DNA of 64,000 bases. It comes from Poa pratensis. Lineage: Eukaryota; Streptophyta; Magnoliopsida; Poales; Poaceae. A model generated the notes under the pieces. That model did no database searches. It saw only the letters and a list, made by a program, of their open reading frames with translations, and was not told the DNA's origin. Each line of letters begins with the position of its first letter. Positions within the stretch are counted from its first letter, which is position 1. The translations under genes were made by a program, and so were the position numbers. Shown here one piece after another: positions 43,784-54,599 of this stretch. The stretch is from NCBI GenBank assembly GCA_947311845.1, contig CAMZMU010000035.1:5370344-5434343 (forward strand). The letters run 5' to 3'.

Positions 43784-46072
43784 TCTATTATATACTAAAA
43801 GCAAAATGAGTTAGTTATTCGAGACACCACGTTAAGCCACATCATCTTAATTAATTTTGACGGTTAGATCTAACATTTGTGGTTGAGATTTAATTGTATA
43901 ACTAAATCACGTACCTAGCCATCACGGCAAGAAAGTCCACCTTTTTTTTTACAAGGAAACGGTTCGGTTGATGTCTAGCCAACATGGTGATGTCATGGAT
44001 GACATCGACATCAGCATTTTTTTCGCCTGTGGTACCAACTTACGTACATGCTTCCTCAAAAAAAAAAAACTTAGGGCTCCTTTGATTTGGAGGAAACATG
44101 AAGGAATTTTATTGGATTAGGAAATTTTCCAGAATTGCTACTATTCATCTGTTTGATTTGTAGGAATGGTGCAAGGGAAAAGCAGAGGGAAATTTCCTTC
44201 GTAGGTCACTCTCAAGGCTGAATGTACAGGAAATGAAAAATTCAGTCGGACCTCATTTTCTGAATCATGTGCACAAGGAACGAGAAAGGTTTGCAGCTGC
44301 CACCCTTTGCTATTCCTATTCCCTTCCTATTCCCTTAAGTTTCCTTTCCCTTGAATCAAAGAGGCCTTTAGGTATATTCGTCCGGCCGGCCGGCCGGATC
44401 TGTGATTTGATCAGATTCATTTTCGTACATGGCATTGATCATAACTGATCGGTAGACTCCCTGTTACTTCAATCTATATCGTGTGAGCATAGCTCTCTTC
44501 AGTCTAAGTGCATCAATCTATGGCTTGACCGAGAACTAAAAGCCGTATAACCCAAAATGTATTTACATTACACGTGACGTAGGTGAAACCAACTCTAAAG
44601 CTAATCAATCATGCTGCTCAGTGAGTTAGAAGGTAGAAAGTGGTAGCAAATGCACGCAAGGCTCTAAATACTCCTTCCGGGCCATAATAAAATATGGTTT
44701 AGATACTCTAATACCAGAGAGTTAAAATGGAGACCGAGACACATGTAACTGTTTATTCTAAAAAATCAAAAAATGTGTTTGAAATTCCGAAAAAATTGAA
44801 AACAAATCACTGGCATAGACAATAGTGCATTTTATCAATATGCAAAATCTCAACTCAAAATAATGCATATGACGTGCCACACAAAAATAATTAATCTGAT
44901 TATTTTGGAAAGTTCAAAATTTGCACTATCCACTACTTTCTTATTGGGTTTTTTCATATTTGTATGGCCTAAAATACAACATATTTCTATCTGAGACTTT
45001 ACGAGTTGGTTGAAGACAACATAATCTACATCCTATATCTTTTTTAGTTATTTATTGAAACTCCAAAATATGATATATATTTAACATAAAGAGCTACATG
45101 TAGCTCGGCAACAAACGCCACACTCAGTACAGAGTACAGACTCATACAGAGCATTAACGTGAATCTACACACCAAACTATATCTATGTACATTTTTGTAT
45201 TGTCCTTATTAATGCATAAAATATATTCATAAAATAATTTGATATACAAAGTACATGAATATCACGAGAGTTCCTATATCTTAAAAAATATATCACAGGC
45301 AAACCAAAATAATCAAACATAATTTAAAATTTAAACAAACACGCAGGTTTGAAAAATCATAGATACTTTAAATGGTATATGATGTTGAGATTGTTGATCA
45401 CACATTTATTTAACACATCCCCATAATAGAGATTGTCGGACTACGTCAATAGCTACATGAGTATCTTTGCTGCGACTTTATGAGTTCATAAAGTTTCTAT
45501 AATGTAATTAAATAAAAAAATTATGACGGCCAAGCTTTTTTAGATTTTAGTGAAGGCATCACTCCAATCAAACTTTTACTTTTCTATGTTTTTATCTTCA
45601 AATCAACAACGGATCTATCGTATTCGTTGGCCTGGCAATGTCACAAATATTCTTAATAACCAGCTAAGGATAATTTAGTGGTGCAAAACACTCCTGGTGA
45701 GAGGACATGCAAAAGTTATCATTCATTAAGAAGTTGAAATTATGTGCCAGCCAATTCAGAGCTCACTGTAACATAACACACAAAATACGTTTAGAACACC
45801 TTTATTGAAGCCTAGGATAGCAGGAAGAGAGTAAGATAATCAGTATAGCACTATTTATGTTCAAACATAGAATATACGGCCTCCCAACTTTGAAAGTTTC
45901 ATAAATTCACAATCTAAATGATTCAAACTAAATGTCATGTTTTTATAACATTACATTCATAGTAGCTAAAGAATCCTAGATTTAAATAGATTCGCTAAGA
46001 ACGTCAACTTTCTGAACATATTTAAAATTCTAAAGACTGATGCCCTCGCATTTGCGAGGGCCACCTTGCTAG
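43784..46072 (+). mobile_element. Helitron 2 (non-autonomous)
   Basis: 2289 bp from TCTATTATATACTAAAAGC to CTAG, inserted between A (43783) and T (46073). It has a perfect hairpin GCCCTCGCATTTGCGAGGGC at 46042-46061, 11 bp before the 3' end. 5' and 3' ends match Helitron 1, so both belong to one family. No helicase coding sequence. Confidence 0.92.
44074..44367. mobile_element. Harbinger/Tourist-like MITE inside Helitron 2
   Basis: 294 bp with ends GGGCTCCTTTGATT and AATCAAAGAGGCCT (terminal inverted repeat) and TTA on both sides (44071-44073, 44368-44370). Confidence 0.82.
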
Positions 46073-46385
46073 TTTTTTTAAAAGTCAAAAACCATAGCTC
46101 GGCCTCCATAGCACTGCACTCAATTTTTGATTTTAAAACTTCTCTGATGTATGTATGGACTTTGGCACTCATGTGAGAAGACAGATTGATTATTTGCTAG
46201 AGACGCTGATGAAACAATTAAAGCAGAGTCGCGTGGAGTTGGAAACACGCACCTTTCTGCCTTGAGTAAATTCATCCGAATATCTTTACAAAGGTGTGGC
46301 GCGCGCTAAGATAAACGCATCTAGCTTCATAGAGATGTGAATATATGAGAATCTAGTTTTAAACTAGAGATATATTTCTCAATCA

Positions 46386-47686
46386 TCACCGGCGGCAATC
46401 GCTGGTGCTACGCCCTCGGGCGCCTCGTTTTTCTTCACCAATCCGACTGGCATCGGCAGCAGGCGCGTGGCCGTCCACCGTCGCCTGCAGCTTCTCGCCG
46501 TCCTCACGGACGTGACCCACCCAGGGGCGGGCCCACTTCAATTCAAGGGTATTCAGTTGAATACCCAAAAAAATTGACCAAAAACTAGGTGAATACAATG
46601 TACAGTAGGCAAATATATGGAAAACTACGGTACTGAGAGATATTTGGGCCACAAGCCCACCTCCTGCCTCCATCTGTCCATCCTCTCTCCACTGTGAGGC
46701 CCAACTATTATTTGGCCCAAAGCACTATCGCTCGCATCAGTGCAGGCTGTGCAGCATTGCTCGACCAATTGCCAATGGCAGGTTTAGCGCCTGTTCGATC
46801 TGTTCCTCCTCCCGATTTACTGATCTTTCGTCCCCAAAACTGAAACACAGAACCAGCCGCCGAGCCCTAGACTGAATTAGAAGGACGAAGACGACGCAGC
46901 GGCGGAGGTCCAGAATCGATGCGGCAGACCGCATGTGCCACTCGTCTGAAGTATGCGCACGGGCTGCCCTCCTCGAGTCTGCTCGTCCCTGACTCCCTGG
47001 GTTTTCCTCCTCCACGAGCGTCGACCAAGACGTTCACGACTGCGCTGATTGCGTCTTCGTCGCGATCGCCACTCATAAGAAAAAATATCCTATAATTTGT
47101 AAGCTTTCCTATCATTTTGGTATTTTATGTCCTCTTATTCAGATGTTTCTTCCTTTTTTTGCGAATGCAGATGTTGCTTCCTTAATATGTTGAACAATTG
47201 ATATACCTGTAGGATTTAAATAATTTCAAGTTATGATCTGTTCTACTAGAAATTTATGATATTATGCTCATATTATTGTGTCATATCTTCCATATATAGA
47301 TTATACAATTGGATTATATGGTGCTAAACCAAGCCTCTAGATTGTCAAAAAAAAAAAAATGTGCCCTTTGAAATTTTGAATACACGGCGTCGAAATCCTG
47401 GGCCCGCCACTGGACCCACCTCCTCGATCACACACCTGATGCACTCCACCTCCCCTTCCATCTCTCTCACGATCCAGAGGCGCTGGCGCCGCATCCGTTT
47501 CCGGCGACGCCGCTCCGTCTCATAGCGCATAGCGATGACGCCGGGGTCACCGCCCGCAAGCAACTCCGCGGAGCGCTTGACCTTGCGCTGCATCTCGAGC
47601 TCCTTCTCGTTAAGTTCGGGGCCGAACGGCCACGGCAGGGTAGAGCGCTTCCAGTCCTCCAGCATCTCTGGTGCCGCCTCCGCCAT
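46386..47686 (-). pseudogene. Small gene of unknown function, interrupted by a hAT element
   Basis: Start at 47686 (MAEAAPEMLEDWKRSTLPWP), then a very basic helix-like stretch (RYETERRRRKRMRRQR) and VREMEGEVECIRCVIEEVG, where a hAT element is inserted at 46522-47412. After it the same frame continues GHVREDGEKLQATVDGHAPA to a stop at 46386. Removing the element and one 8-bp target copy gives exactly 134 codons, which argues that the frame was real before insertion. I do not recognise the family. The N-terminus reads further upstream without a stop to about 47875. Confidence 0.6.
46522..47412. mobile_element. hAT-type transposon, 891 bp
   Basis: Terminal inverted repeats CAGGGGCGGGCCCA and TGGGCCCGCCACTG with a perfect 8-bp target duplication GACCCACC (46514-46521, 47413-47420). 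No transposase; short minus-strand frames at 46737-47115 show no family. Non-autonomous. Confidence 0.93.
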
Positions 47687-47849
47687 TGCCCCTCTCTCTA
47701 CGAAAGCTGTAGACCTAGCAATCGCGTTCCGATGCAAGAGTAAGAGATCTAAACCGTACCTGTAGTATCCGCCTATAAAAAACGCAACTTTCTTTGCCTG
47801 GCGGGTCCGACACGAACTCATTAGGTTGACGCCACGCACGTTCCATATC

Positions 47850-48367
47850 CCTGGCGTCGCGATCGACGCCACCATAGGGGCCCATCTTCACAACACGTGG
47901 TACGATGCCGTCGGAGCCAGCTGTGGTGTTGGCGCATGTCTTCTCGTCCTCGGCCTTCTCCCGATCTAGCATCATCCCAGGCTCCCAGCATTGCGTCCAT
48001 GGATGGCGTTGGGGCAGGCAACATGGACAGATCGAAGGATACTCTCGACCGCGTGGCTGCGGCTGTAGCTCGTGGCGGTGAAGGACTTGATAAAGGTGAA
48101 GCACGAGAGGCACTTGGTTTTGTCCGGCAAGTTGTCGTGGCAGGTGGAGCAGATCAGGTGTCCAGCAGCGCACTGTACCGCAGGATAAGATTCAGTTTTA
48201 TGAAAAAATACTGAAAGTTGTGGGAAAGTTAAATCCACTCGTAGTTATAACTGTACATGCAAAACCGGAGGTGCGAGGAGCTCAAGGCATCTGGTGCAGC
48301 AAAGAGCCTCCGGATCGACGGTGATGACCTCGGCGGCGGACGACATGCTCCCTCGGATGGGCGTCAT
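47850..48367 (-). pseudogene. SINA-like copy I, truncated
   Basis: Exon 1 at 48257-48367 (MSSAAEVITVDPEALCCTRC, LELLAPPVLH; the usual final Q is H) has donor GTACAG. Exon 2 starts at 48174 after GCGGTACAG: CAAGHLICSTCHDNLPDKTK, CLSCF, SYSRSHAVESILRSVHVACP, NAIHG. Near 47990 one base is missing; the next frame continues DREKAEDEKTCANTTAG, a partial SIAH finger. There is no second Cys pair of the finger and no SINA domain. The intron is only about 80 bp. Confidence 0.75.
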
Positions 48368-48513
48368 GGTGCTCGTCGTCTTCTCCATATTGGGTCTCGG
48401 CTTGATCCTGTAGCTTTTTCTACACCTCGCTTCTGTGGCAGAAGCAGGTTATTGCGCAATATATACCACGGTACCGAGAAGGAGGAGGCCGAAGATGGTT
48501 TGCTTTCTCACGG

Positions 48514-48846
48514 TTAGGTTGGACCTGTACTTACCATGCTTGCGTGCAATTTATTGACTTTCTCCTTTCCGTTGGCAAAGCAATTTATTGTCTCTCTTTT
48601 CCAACGAATGCACTGGTGTACTCTACTGCGTTCTTCACATGGGACTGGGAGTAGTGGTAGTAGTGAAACAAAATCATCCGACTTTTCCGGCTTGTTGATC
48701 TTCCACACGCGTGTCATACTGGAAAACATAGTGGATTGAAAAATTTGAAACGTCAATCGATCTTCGAAGTGGCAAATTCTATTTTGTAAAATGCAACATG
48801 TATTTTCTATACAGTATAATTTCACTAAACTAAACTGATGTTCCAT
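48514..48846 (-). other. Possible diverged fragment of F-box gene 3' exon
   Basis: The minus frame has SMTRVWKINKPEKS, weakly like SMARVWKKRPGLE in the F-box gene exon 2, in the same orientation. Too short to call a gene. Confidence 0.3.
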
Positions 48847-49046
48847 TGATTTTTAGAAATCGTATAATGCAAAATAGATATGGACCCTAACCCTATGATA
48901 TGTCAGCTCTAACTAACAGATCGCCTGATCAACACATACGTGAGCGAGAGAGAAGTGAAAGGTCAGAGGAACACGATGAACACACTGAACACGATTAATT
49001 CAACCTGATGATCTACCATCTACGCCTTAGCATCACCCATTCCTTT

Positions 49047-50254
49047 CTAGGTACGTATATGGTTCATGAGCAGTTCTTCTGTAGCCTCAATGTAGGCAAA
49101 AGTGGAGATCCCCAATAAGTTCTTTCGGCCAACATCGTATCTCATGATCTCCAACCCGGGCCTCTTCTTCCACACGCGCGCCATACTGCAAGAAAGGCTC
49201 CTCTTGTCGCTCATCCTGTGCTTGCGCAGGTCGTACCGTTGAACTCCTGGGCCACTGTTAGGGCATGCTCGCCGTGCGCGAAGAGCGGCCATGTGACCAG
49301 CTGCTTCGCCGTGTCGTTCTGTATGTTGTACCTGCGAGCCCACTGTTGTTCCTTCATTCTCTCGAGACACCACACCTGATCAAGGGGAGTCGAAAGAAAC
49401 TATTAGCGCGAGATGGATTGATTGATTAACGCGTGAGACGGATGATGCCTGCAGGCTGTGTACCTCTACCCTTGTCGCTGGGTGCTCTGCGACGGTGACT
49501 GCGACGCATAGTCTCGCGCGCATCTCCATGAGGCGGTAGCTGCACCCTCGCTCCGGCGTCTCCGCGAGCCAGTTGACGCGCGCGACGCGCCAGTTCTCCA
49601 GGTCCAGCGACAAGATCCCGTCCTGTCCTGCCGTGATCCAATACGCCGAGCCGTCCACGCAGACGATGCCGCCCGGCTGGCACCTCCCGCTCGCGCCGGG
49701 GCTCGGCACCTCCCGCCATGATGCGCCGCCACCGCCGAGCGTGTAAACCTGTACGGCGTCGAACGTGCCGGACTTGTTGAAGTAGCAGGGGATGTGCACC
49801 ACCGTGTACCGCAGCGTCATCGGGTGGAACCGAAGTCGTATGCATCGTGCGCGTTCACGCCCGGCGAGCACGGGCTGAGGCCGGCAGCGCGCGGAACCGG
49901 CGGGACGGACACCGCCGCCTCGCTCGTGCACGGATTGGACACCGTGATGGCGCCCGTGCCGGAGTCTAGGAAGCAGATGAGGCTGTTGCGCGTGCCAACC
50001 AGGTCGACGGAGCGTGTACCCATCCATACGCGCCTGTGCCGGCCTCCCAGTCCCCGCACCTCGTCGACGACGTAGGCAGAGGAACGGTCCTGGGCCTTGA
50101 CGATGGCGAGGATCTTGGTGCGAACGTCGCGCTCCTGCGTGCGCTCATCGATGGCGTAGCGCCAGTGCCTGCACACCAGGCGGCACCGCCGCCGGGAGCT
50201 TGTCGGCAGCAGCACCAGGATGTGCACAAGAACGTCTGTCGAGAAGTCGCCCAT
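49047..50254 (-). pseudogene. F-box protein gene with two one-base frameshifts
   Basis: Exon 1 (49464-50254) starts MGDFSTDVLVHILVLLPTSS, RRRCRLVCRHW: an F-box at residues 3-40. The associated domain follows (LICFLDSGTGAITVSNPCTS) and, after a missing base near 49840, PMTLRYTVVHIPCYFNKSGT, VQVYTLGGGGASWREVPSPG, CQPGGIVCVDGSAYWI. The donor is GAG|GTACACAG, then an 87-bp intron. Exon 2 (49047-49375) gives VWCLERMKEQQWARRYNIQN and, after another missing base near 49240, YDLRKHRMSDKRSLSCSM to a stop. With both bases restored it is one continuous protein of about 373 residues. F-box proteins recruit substrates to SCF ubiquitin ligases. GC-rich coding bias; several long antisense frames are shadows. 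Confidence 0.82.
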
Positions 50255-50339
50255 GGCGTTTGTACCCTCAGCTGTGCTAGGCACCAAGATTTCAGCTACA
50301 TATAATTCTAGAGTTCGAGTCGTATGCAGCATTCAGATT

Positions 50340-51650
50340 AGTCCTAACATGACCTGATGGTCTCTCCATCTTTCCGCTCGTCAAACAGCCAAACTATGCG
50401 AATTTCTGTGGTATGTCTCCGTGATACACCGAATTTCTGTTGATGGACTCATGGACAGCTGATGTGTATGAAAGATTGAAAACCGGACTCTCGTGCAGAG
50501 TTGGTTACAGAATCCCTTTTCCAAGCAAAAAAAAAAGTTGGTTTCAGCTTCAAGTTATCCTACATCTCTATTTGCAACACATATCCGAACTACACTGTGT
50601 TTCTCAAGCATGTCTTGGGAAAGCAGCATCAGATTGCATACAACACCCACATGATAACAACCGGCTTACAACGCACCCAAAGAGCACACAACAAGGCTCG
50701 CCCTGTCTAACCCAACCGAGATGGTGAGGGGTCAGCGCACAGAACAATTCGACCGCGTCGCAACCGGAGCAGTCATCTCACAAGCACGACCCAAACTTCA
50801 GGAAGGCATTCGTTCACGTACGGCCCACACCCAAAGAGTCTAGAAGAAGATCGGCGAGTGGATGGCAGGGCTCGACAAGATCTGAAGGGCGTGTTGAAAG
50901 TGAGATGCAACAACGGTGTACATCACGCTCTAGAGGTCCACGCTCCGTGAAGCGACCGACCTTGACTCCGCCATCATGGGACTCCATGAGCAATTCGGAC
51001 AGTACCTCCAAGAAGGGGACGATGTTAAATATGACCCCGTCATCATGCTAAAACCTATAAAATTAATACTCATTCCATCATAAATTCCATCTTTCCTTAT
51101 GGTGCAAAGAAACAAGATACAAGTATGTACGCTCATCTTTTATTTTAAGAAAGCAACGACAGTACAGATTCATATACAAATAGATTATTCATAATTTTAG
51201 AAAAACGGAATACAAAAAATCTAAAAAACAAACTATTTATTGTTGTTATACGTGAAAGTTAAAATCATATTTTAATTTATTATTTTCTGCGAGTAAAACC
51301 ATAGATGTCTTTTTATTAAGGGAAACGTAGAACTCTGAAGGGGACCAACTTTGGCAGTAATAATCGTAAGGAAGAAAACCCCAAAAAAAAACAATCGTAA
51401 GGAAACAATACAGGAGTAGAATTCATAAGACACACATATGCCATTTGCTTAAACTTCAGCTGAGAATTTTCAGCACGCTTTGGTTCAAAGTTCAACTTAG
51501 AAACTTCAGCAGGACTTGCTTCAGAGCAGTACAAACTTAATCTCGCAACTCGGGCAGCATATGTTAATTCGTCGACTCGTTGCACGATGCTAAGTTGACC
51601 ACGGGGTCTTTTTTCGTGCATATTGAAGCAACTATAAATTGTGGGATCTT
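50340..51650. other. No gene recognised
   Basis: Intergenic DNA between the F-box gene and copy J. Short frames at 50440-51011 match nothing I recognise; 51020-51560 is AT-rich. Confidence 0.4.
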
Positions 51651-51651
51651 T

Positions 51652-54168
51652 CTAATTCTCCATCTTGACGTAGGTCCGATGGCGTTGAGGAGGACACGGG
51701 AGCGCGCGTGGAAGCCAAGGATCTTGCCGCCGGCGGCCGCAGGAAGCACGAACGGCACACCGTCCTCTCTCCCGTACGGCCCGTAGGTACGAGTGTCACT
51801 CACGAACTTCAGCGACTTAAAGACGAGATTTCCCTTGAACGGGCCGTAGTGGCCTTCAACGCTTGTCAATTTTTTTTTATAGATAAAACGATTTTATTAC
51901 TTAAAAGGTTTAAGCATTACACCCGGCCTCTACATAGCTAAGATGCACACAGCCACCAGTCCGCAAGTACCCAGTGCAATATAAATAAAAAACAAGGCGA
52001 ATTACATATCAAAATGAGAAATTGTAGATCCGTCTAGGGTGGTGATAGATCAATCCAGAGACTATGTTGCCATCCATGCCGGGAGAATAACTCCTTGGTT
52101 GCAGCCTCCAGCCTCGACGCCACCTCCAAAAATAAATCTCGGTGTTCCACACGCTGTAGCGCCGACCATGCTCATAGTGTAGCTGTACACCGATAGATCA
52201 CCTGCATAAGAGAAGCATTTTTATCGTTAAACACCTTGTCATTTCTACATAGCCACAGCGACCAAATAATTGCAATCACGCCCATTCTACTGAATAGTTT
52301 GAACCTAGGATCCACTCCATTTAACCAGTTGCCAAAAATATTTGCAACGGACCGCGGAGGATGTAAGGTAGAACCTATCTGAATGGCTGACCATATAGAC
52401 CTGACTAACTTGCATTGGAAGAATAAGTATGTAATAGTCTCGTCATGATGACAGAAGACGCACTTTTTATTTCCGTGCCAATTGCGCTTAGCAAGGTTGT
52501 TTTTTGTAAGAATTACTACTCGACGAAGATACCACGCAAATACCTTAATTTTTAGTGGTATTTTTATCTTCCAAATTTTGTTATTAGCCCTACTATCGAC
52601 CGGAACTTCAGGAATAATTAATGCTCTATACATCAAATCAACCGAGAATTAACATTCTTTGTAAGATTCCATTGAAATTTATCTGGGCCTTCCGACAATT
52701 GGATTGATTCCAGTCGAATGAGCAAAGCATTCCAGGATTCTTGTCTTGTTCCAAATAAACTTCTTCTAAACGAAACATCCGGTGGGTAGGAACCCAACAC
52801 CTTCGCGATCGTGTCGCTTTTGTTTCGTACAATAGAATATAGAGCCGGATATTGTTCACGGAGAGGCGATTGGCCTAGCCATTTATCCTCCCAGAAACGA
52901 ATTTCCGATCCATCCTTAATCGAGAAAGAACCCTGCGGGAAAAAGAACTTCTTTGTAGCCATGAGGCCAGCCCAGAAGTGTGAGTCACCAGGTTTCCATT
53001 GAACCTGGGAAACAGCTTGATCTCCCACATACTTTCTCCTAAGGAGGATTTGCCAAACTCCATCCTCAGAGAGGAGTTTGAAGAGCCATTTACCTAGCAG
53101 TGCTCTATTCTTGACCTCAAGGTCAGGAATTCCGAGCCCACCTTGATCTTTAGGGCAGCAAACCACGCTCCATTTAGTCAGTCGATATTTTTTCTTCTCA
53201 CAATCCCCTTGCCAAAAGAATCTAGACCAGAATTAATCCAGTCGTTTTCAGAACGCTTGTCAGATACTCGTCCGGCTGCAGACGGAACTGCTCATGCAGT
53301 CTCGAGCTCATTATCATGGAAATGGCGATGGGTTATATACCTCAGAGCACTTGCCAGCTTGCCCACCCCACAGGCCGATCTTCTCCTGGCGGCCGTCCCG
53401 CTCGTAGAGGACGTCTATGGCGTCCACGGCGTTGCAGTGGCGGACGACGACCCCGACGATACGATTGACCCCGCTCATGTCCATTTTCTTGGCGTCTCCG
53501 CCGCTGCCGCCGCAAGGGCCCGACATCACGACCGTTCCCTGCTCATGAAAACAGCTCAAGGAGAATACAAATGGCGTCCCGCAACAAATATATCAGCACC
53601 CACTGCACAACACCATCAAATTTACCTTGTCGCTCCTATTCCCGCCGACGCTGATGGTGAAGGTCGCGGGGGCAAGGGACATCTCCGGCAGAATGAGCGC
53701 TACGGGGTTGGCGGGTAACCATAGCGCATCCTGCTGGCGCGGGAGCACGGCGGCGGATCCGGCCTGGGCGGCGCCGGCGCCGTGCCTGTGCGCGCACTCC
53801 TTCCCGTGGGCCTCCCGGTCGTGGAGCAACATCTTCACACCGCAGCCGTGGGCGGCGTTGGGGCACAGAGCGCGCACGGACAGCAGGATGCGCTCGACGG
53901 CGTGGCAGCGGCCGTGCTCCGTGGCGACGGCGCAGACCTGGCACTTGCTCATGTCCGGGAGCGTGTCGCGGCAGGCCGAGCAGATGACGTGGCCTGCCGC
54001 GGCGCACTGGAACACCGGAGGCTCGAGCGGGTGGAAGCAGATGGGGCAGTCGAGCGTGTCGGGGTCGATGGCGACGGTGATCACCGCATCGGCGGCAGAG
54101 GTGCTCCCGCCGTGACGCCCCAGCTGCTGGGGCTGTTCCACTTTGACAGTCATCTTGCTGCTGTCCAT
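51652..54168 (-). pseudogene. SINA-like RING protein fused to a jacalin lectin domain (copy J), interrupted by a LINE
   Basis: Exon 1 (53626-54168; upstream in-frame ATG at 54231) encodes TLDCPICFHPLEPPVFQCAA, AGHVICSACRDTLPDMSKCQ, VCAVA: a complete RING with the family intron missing. A partial SIAH finger follows (CPNAAHGC, HGKECAHRH; later Cys residues lost), then LAPATFTISVGGNRSDK and donor GTAAATTTG. Exon 2 (53341-53538) begins GTVVMSGPCGGSGGDAKKMD and ends WGGQAGKCSE, half a jacalin fold, in the same phase. Exon 3 (53252-53287 plus 51652-51857) gives FRLQPDEYLTSV, then a LINE, then EGHYGPFKGNLVFKS, GREDGVPFVLPAAAGGKILG. Near 51665 one base is missing before TYVKMEN and stop. Without LINE and slip, about 327 residues. 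All junctions are phase 0. Now a pseudogene, but the chimera looks spliced and genuine. Confidence 0.8.
51869..53251 (-). mobile_element. 5'-truncated LINE in jacalin exon of copy J
   Basis: Flanked by an 11-bp target duplication AACGCTTGTCA (51858-51868, 53252-53262), with the A-tail on the minus strand at 51869-51880. The frames encode the LINE ORF2 C-terminal region: CPKDQGGLGIPDLEVKNRAL, EIRFWEDKWLGQSPLREQYP, and zf-RVT IWKIKIPLKIKVFAWYLRR, KCVFCHHDETITYLFFQC. One missing base near 52650 breaks the frame. Stop after TATL at 52172. Confidence 0.92.
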
Positions 54169-54289
54169 CTGGGAGCTACTAGGAAGGAGTAGTGCACCAA
54201 GTGATGGATGGGGAGGCTTGTCAATGTCCAATTTATGGAGAGGCTCTTGTTGCTTCGTCTTCCATGCGCGTTCGTGGAATCACCGATGA

Positions 54290-54560
54290 GGATTTTGATT
54301 AATGCACTTTGCTCTGTCCCGAAGAGACCAGAGTTCTGTAACCTTAGGTTGGACACAGACAACAGAGATGGCATGGCCAAATGCCCATTTTGAACAGGAA
54401 AATTTGTTTGTCTTCACAGCGGTGCAGAACACGCAAGCCCGGCTCCAGGTAGAGAGAAACATTCACCACGCCAGATTCATGGAAGGTTGACAAATGAAAC
54501 TTGTGATGTGCAGTTAAATGACCCATGAGCGCCATTTTTGACCCAGCTTTGTATTGCTAT
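54290..54560 (-). pseudogene. SINA-like copy K, C-terminal fragment
   Basis: The minus frame gives GSKMALMGHLTAHHKFHLST, EPGLRVLHRCEDKQIFLFK, then in another frame FGHAISVVCVQP. It is the end of the SIAH finger and start of the SINA domain of a member close to F/G. RING and C-terminus are missing. It lies just upstream of copy J. Confidence 0.75.
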
Positions 54561-54599
54561 AGTGCGACCAGGCTCCAAACAAATTGATCAGCACAATCT

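Noticed and set aside
49426..50305. Several long frames antisense or out of phase to the F-box gene
   Set aside because: GC-rich codon bias opens all frames; only the F-box frames carry conserved motifs.
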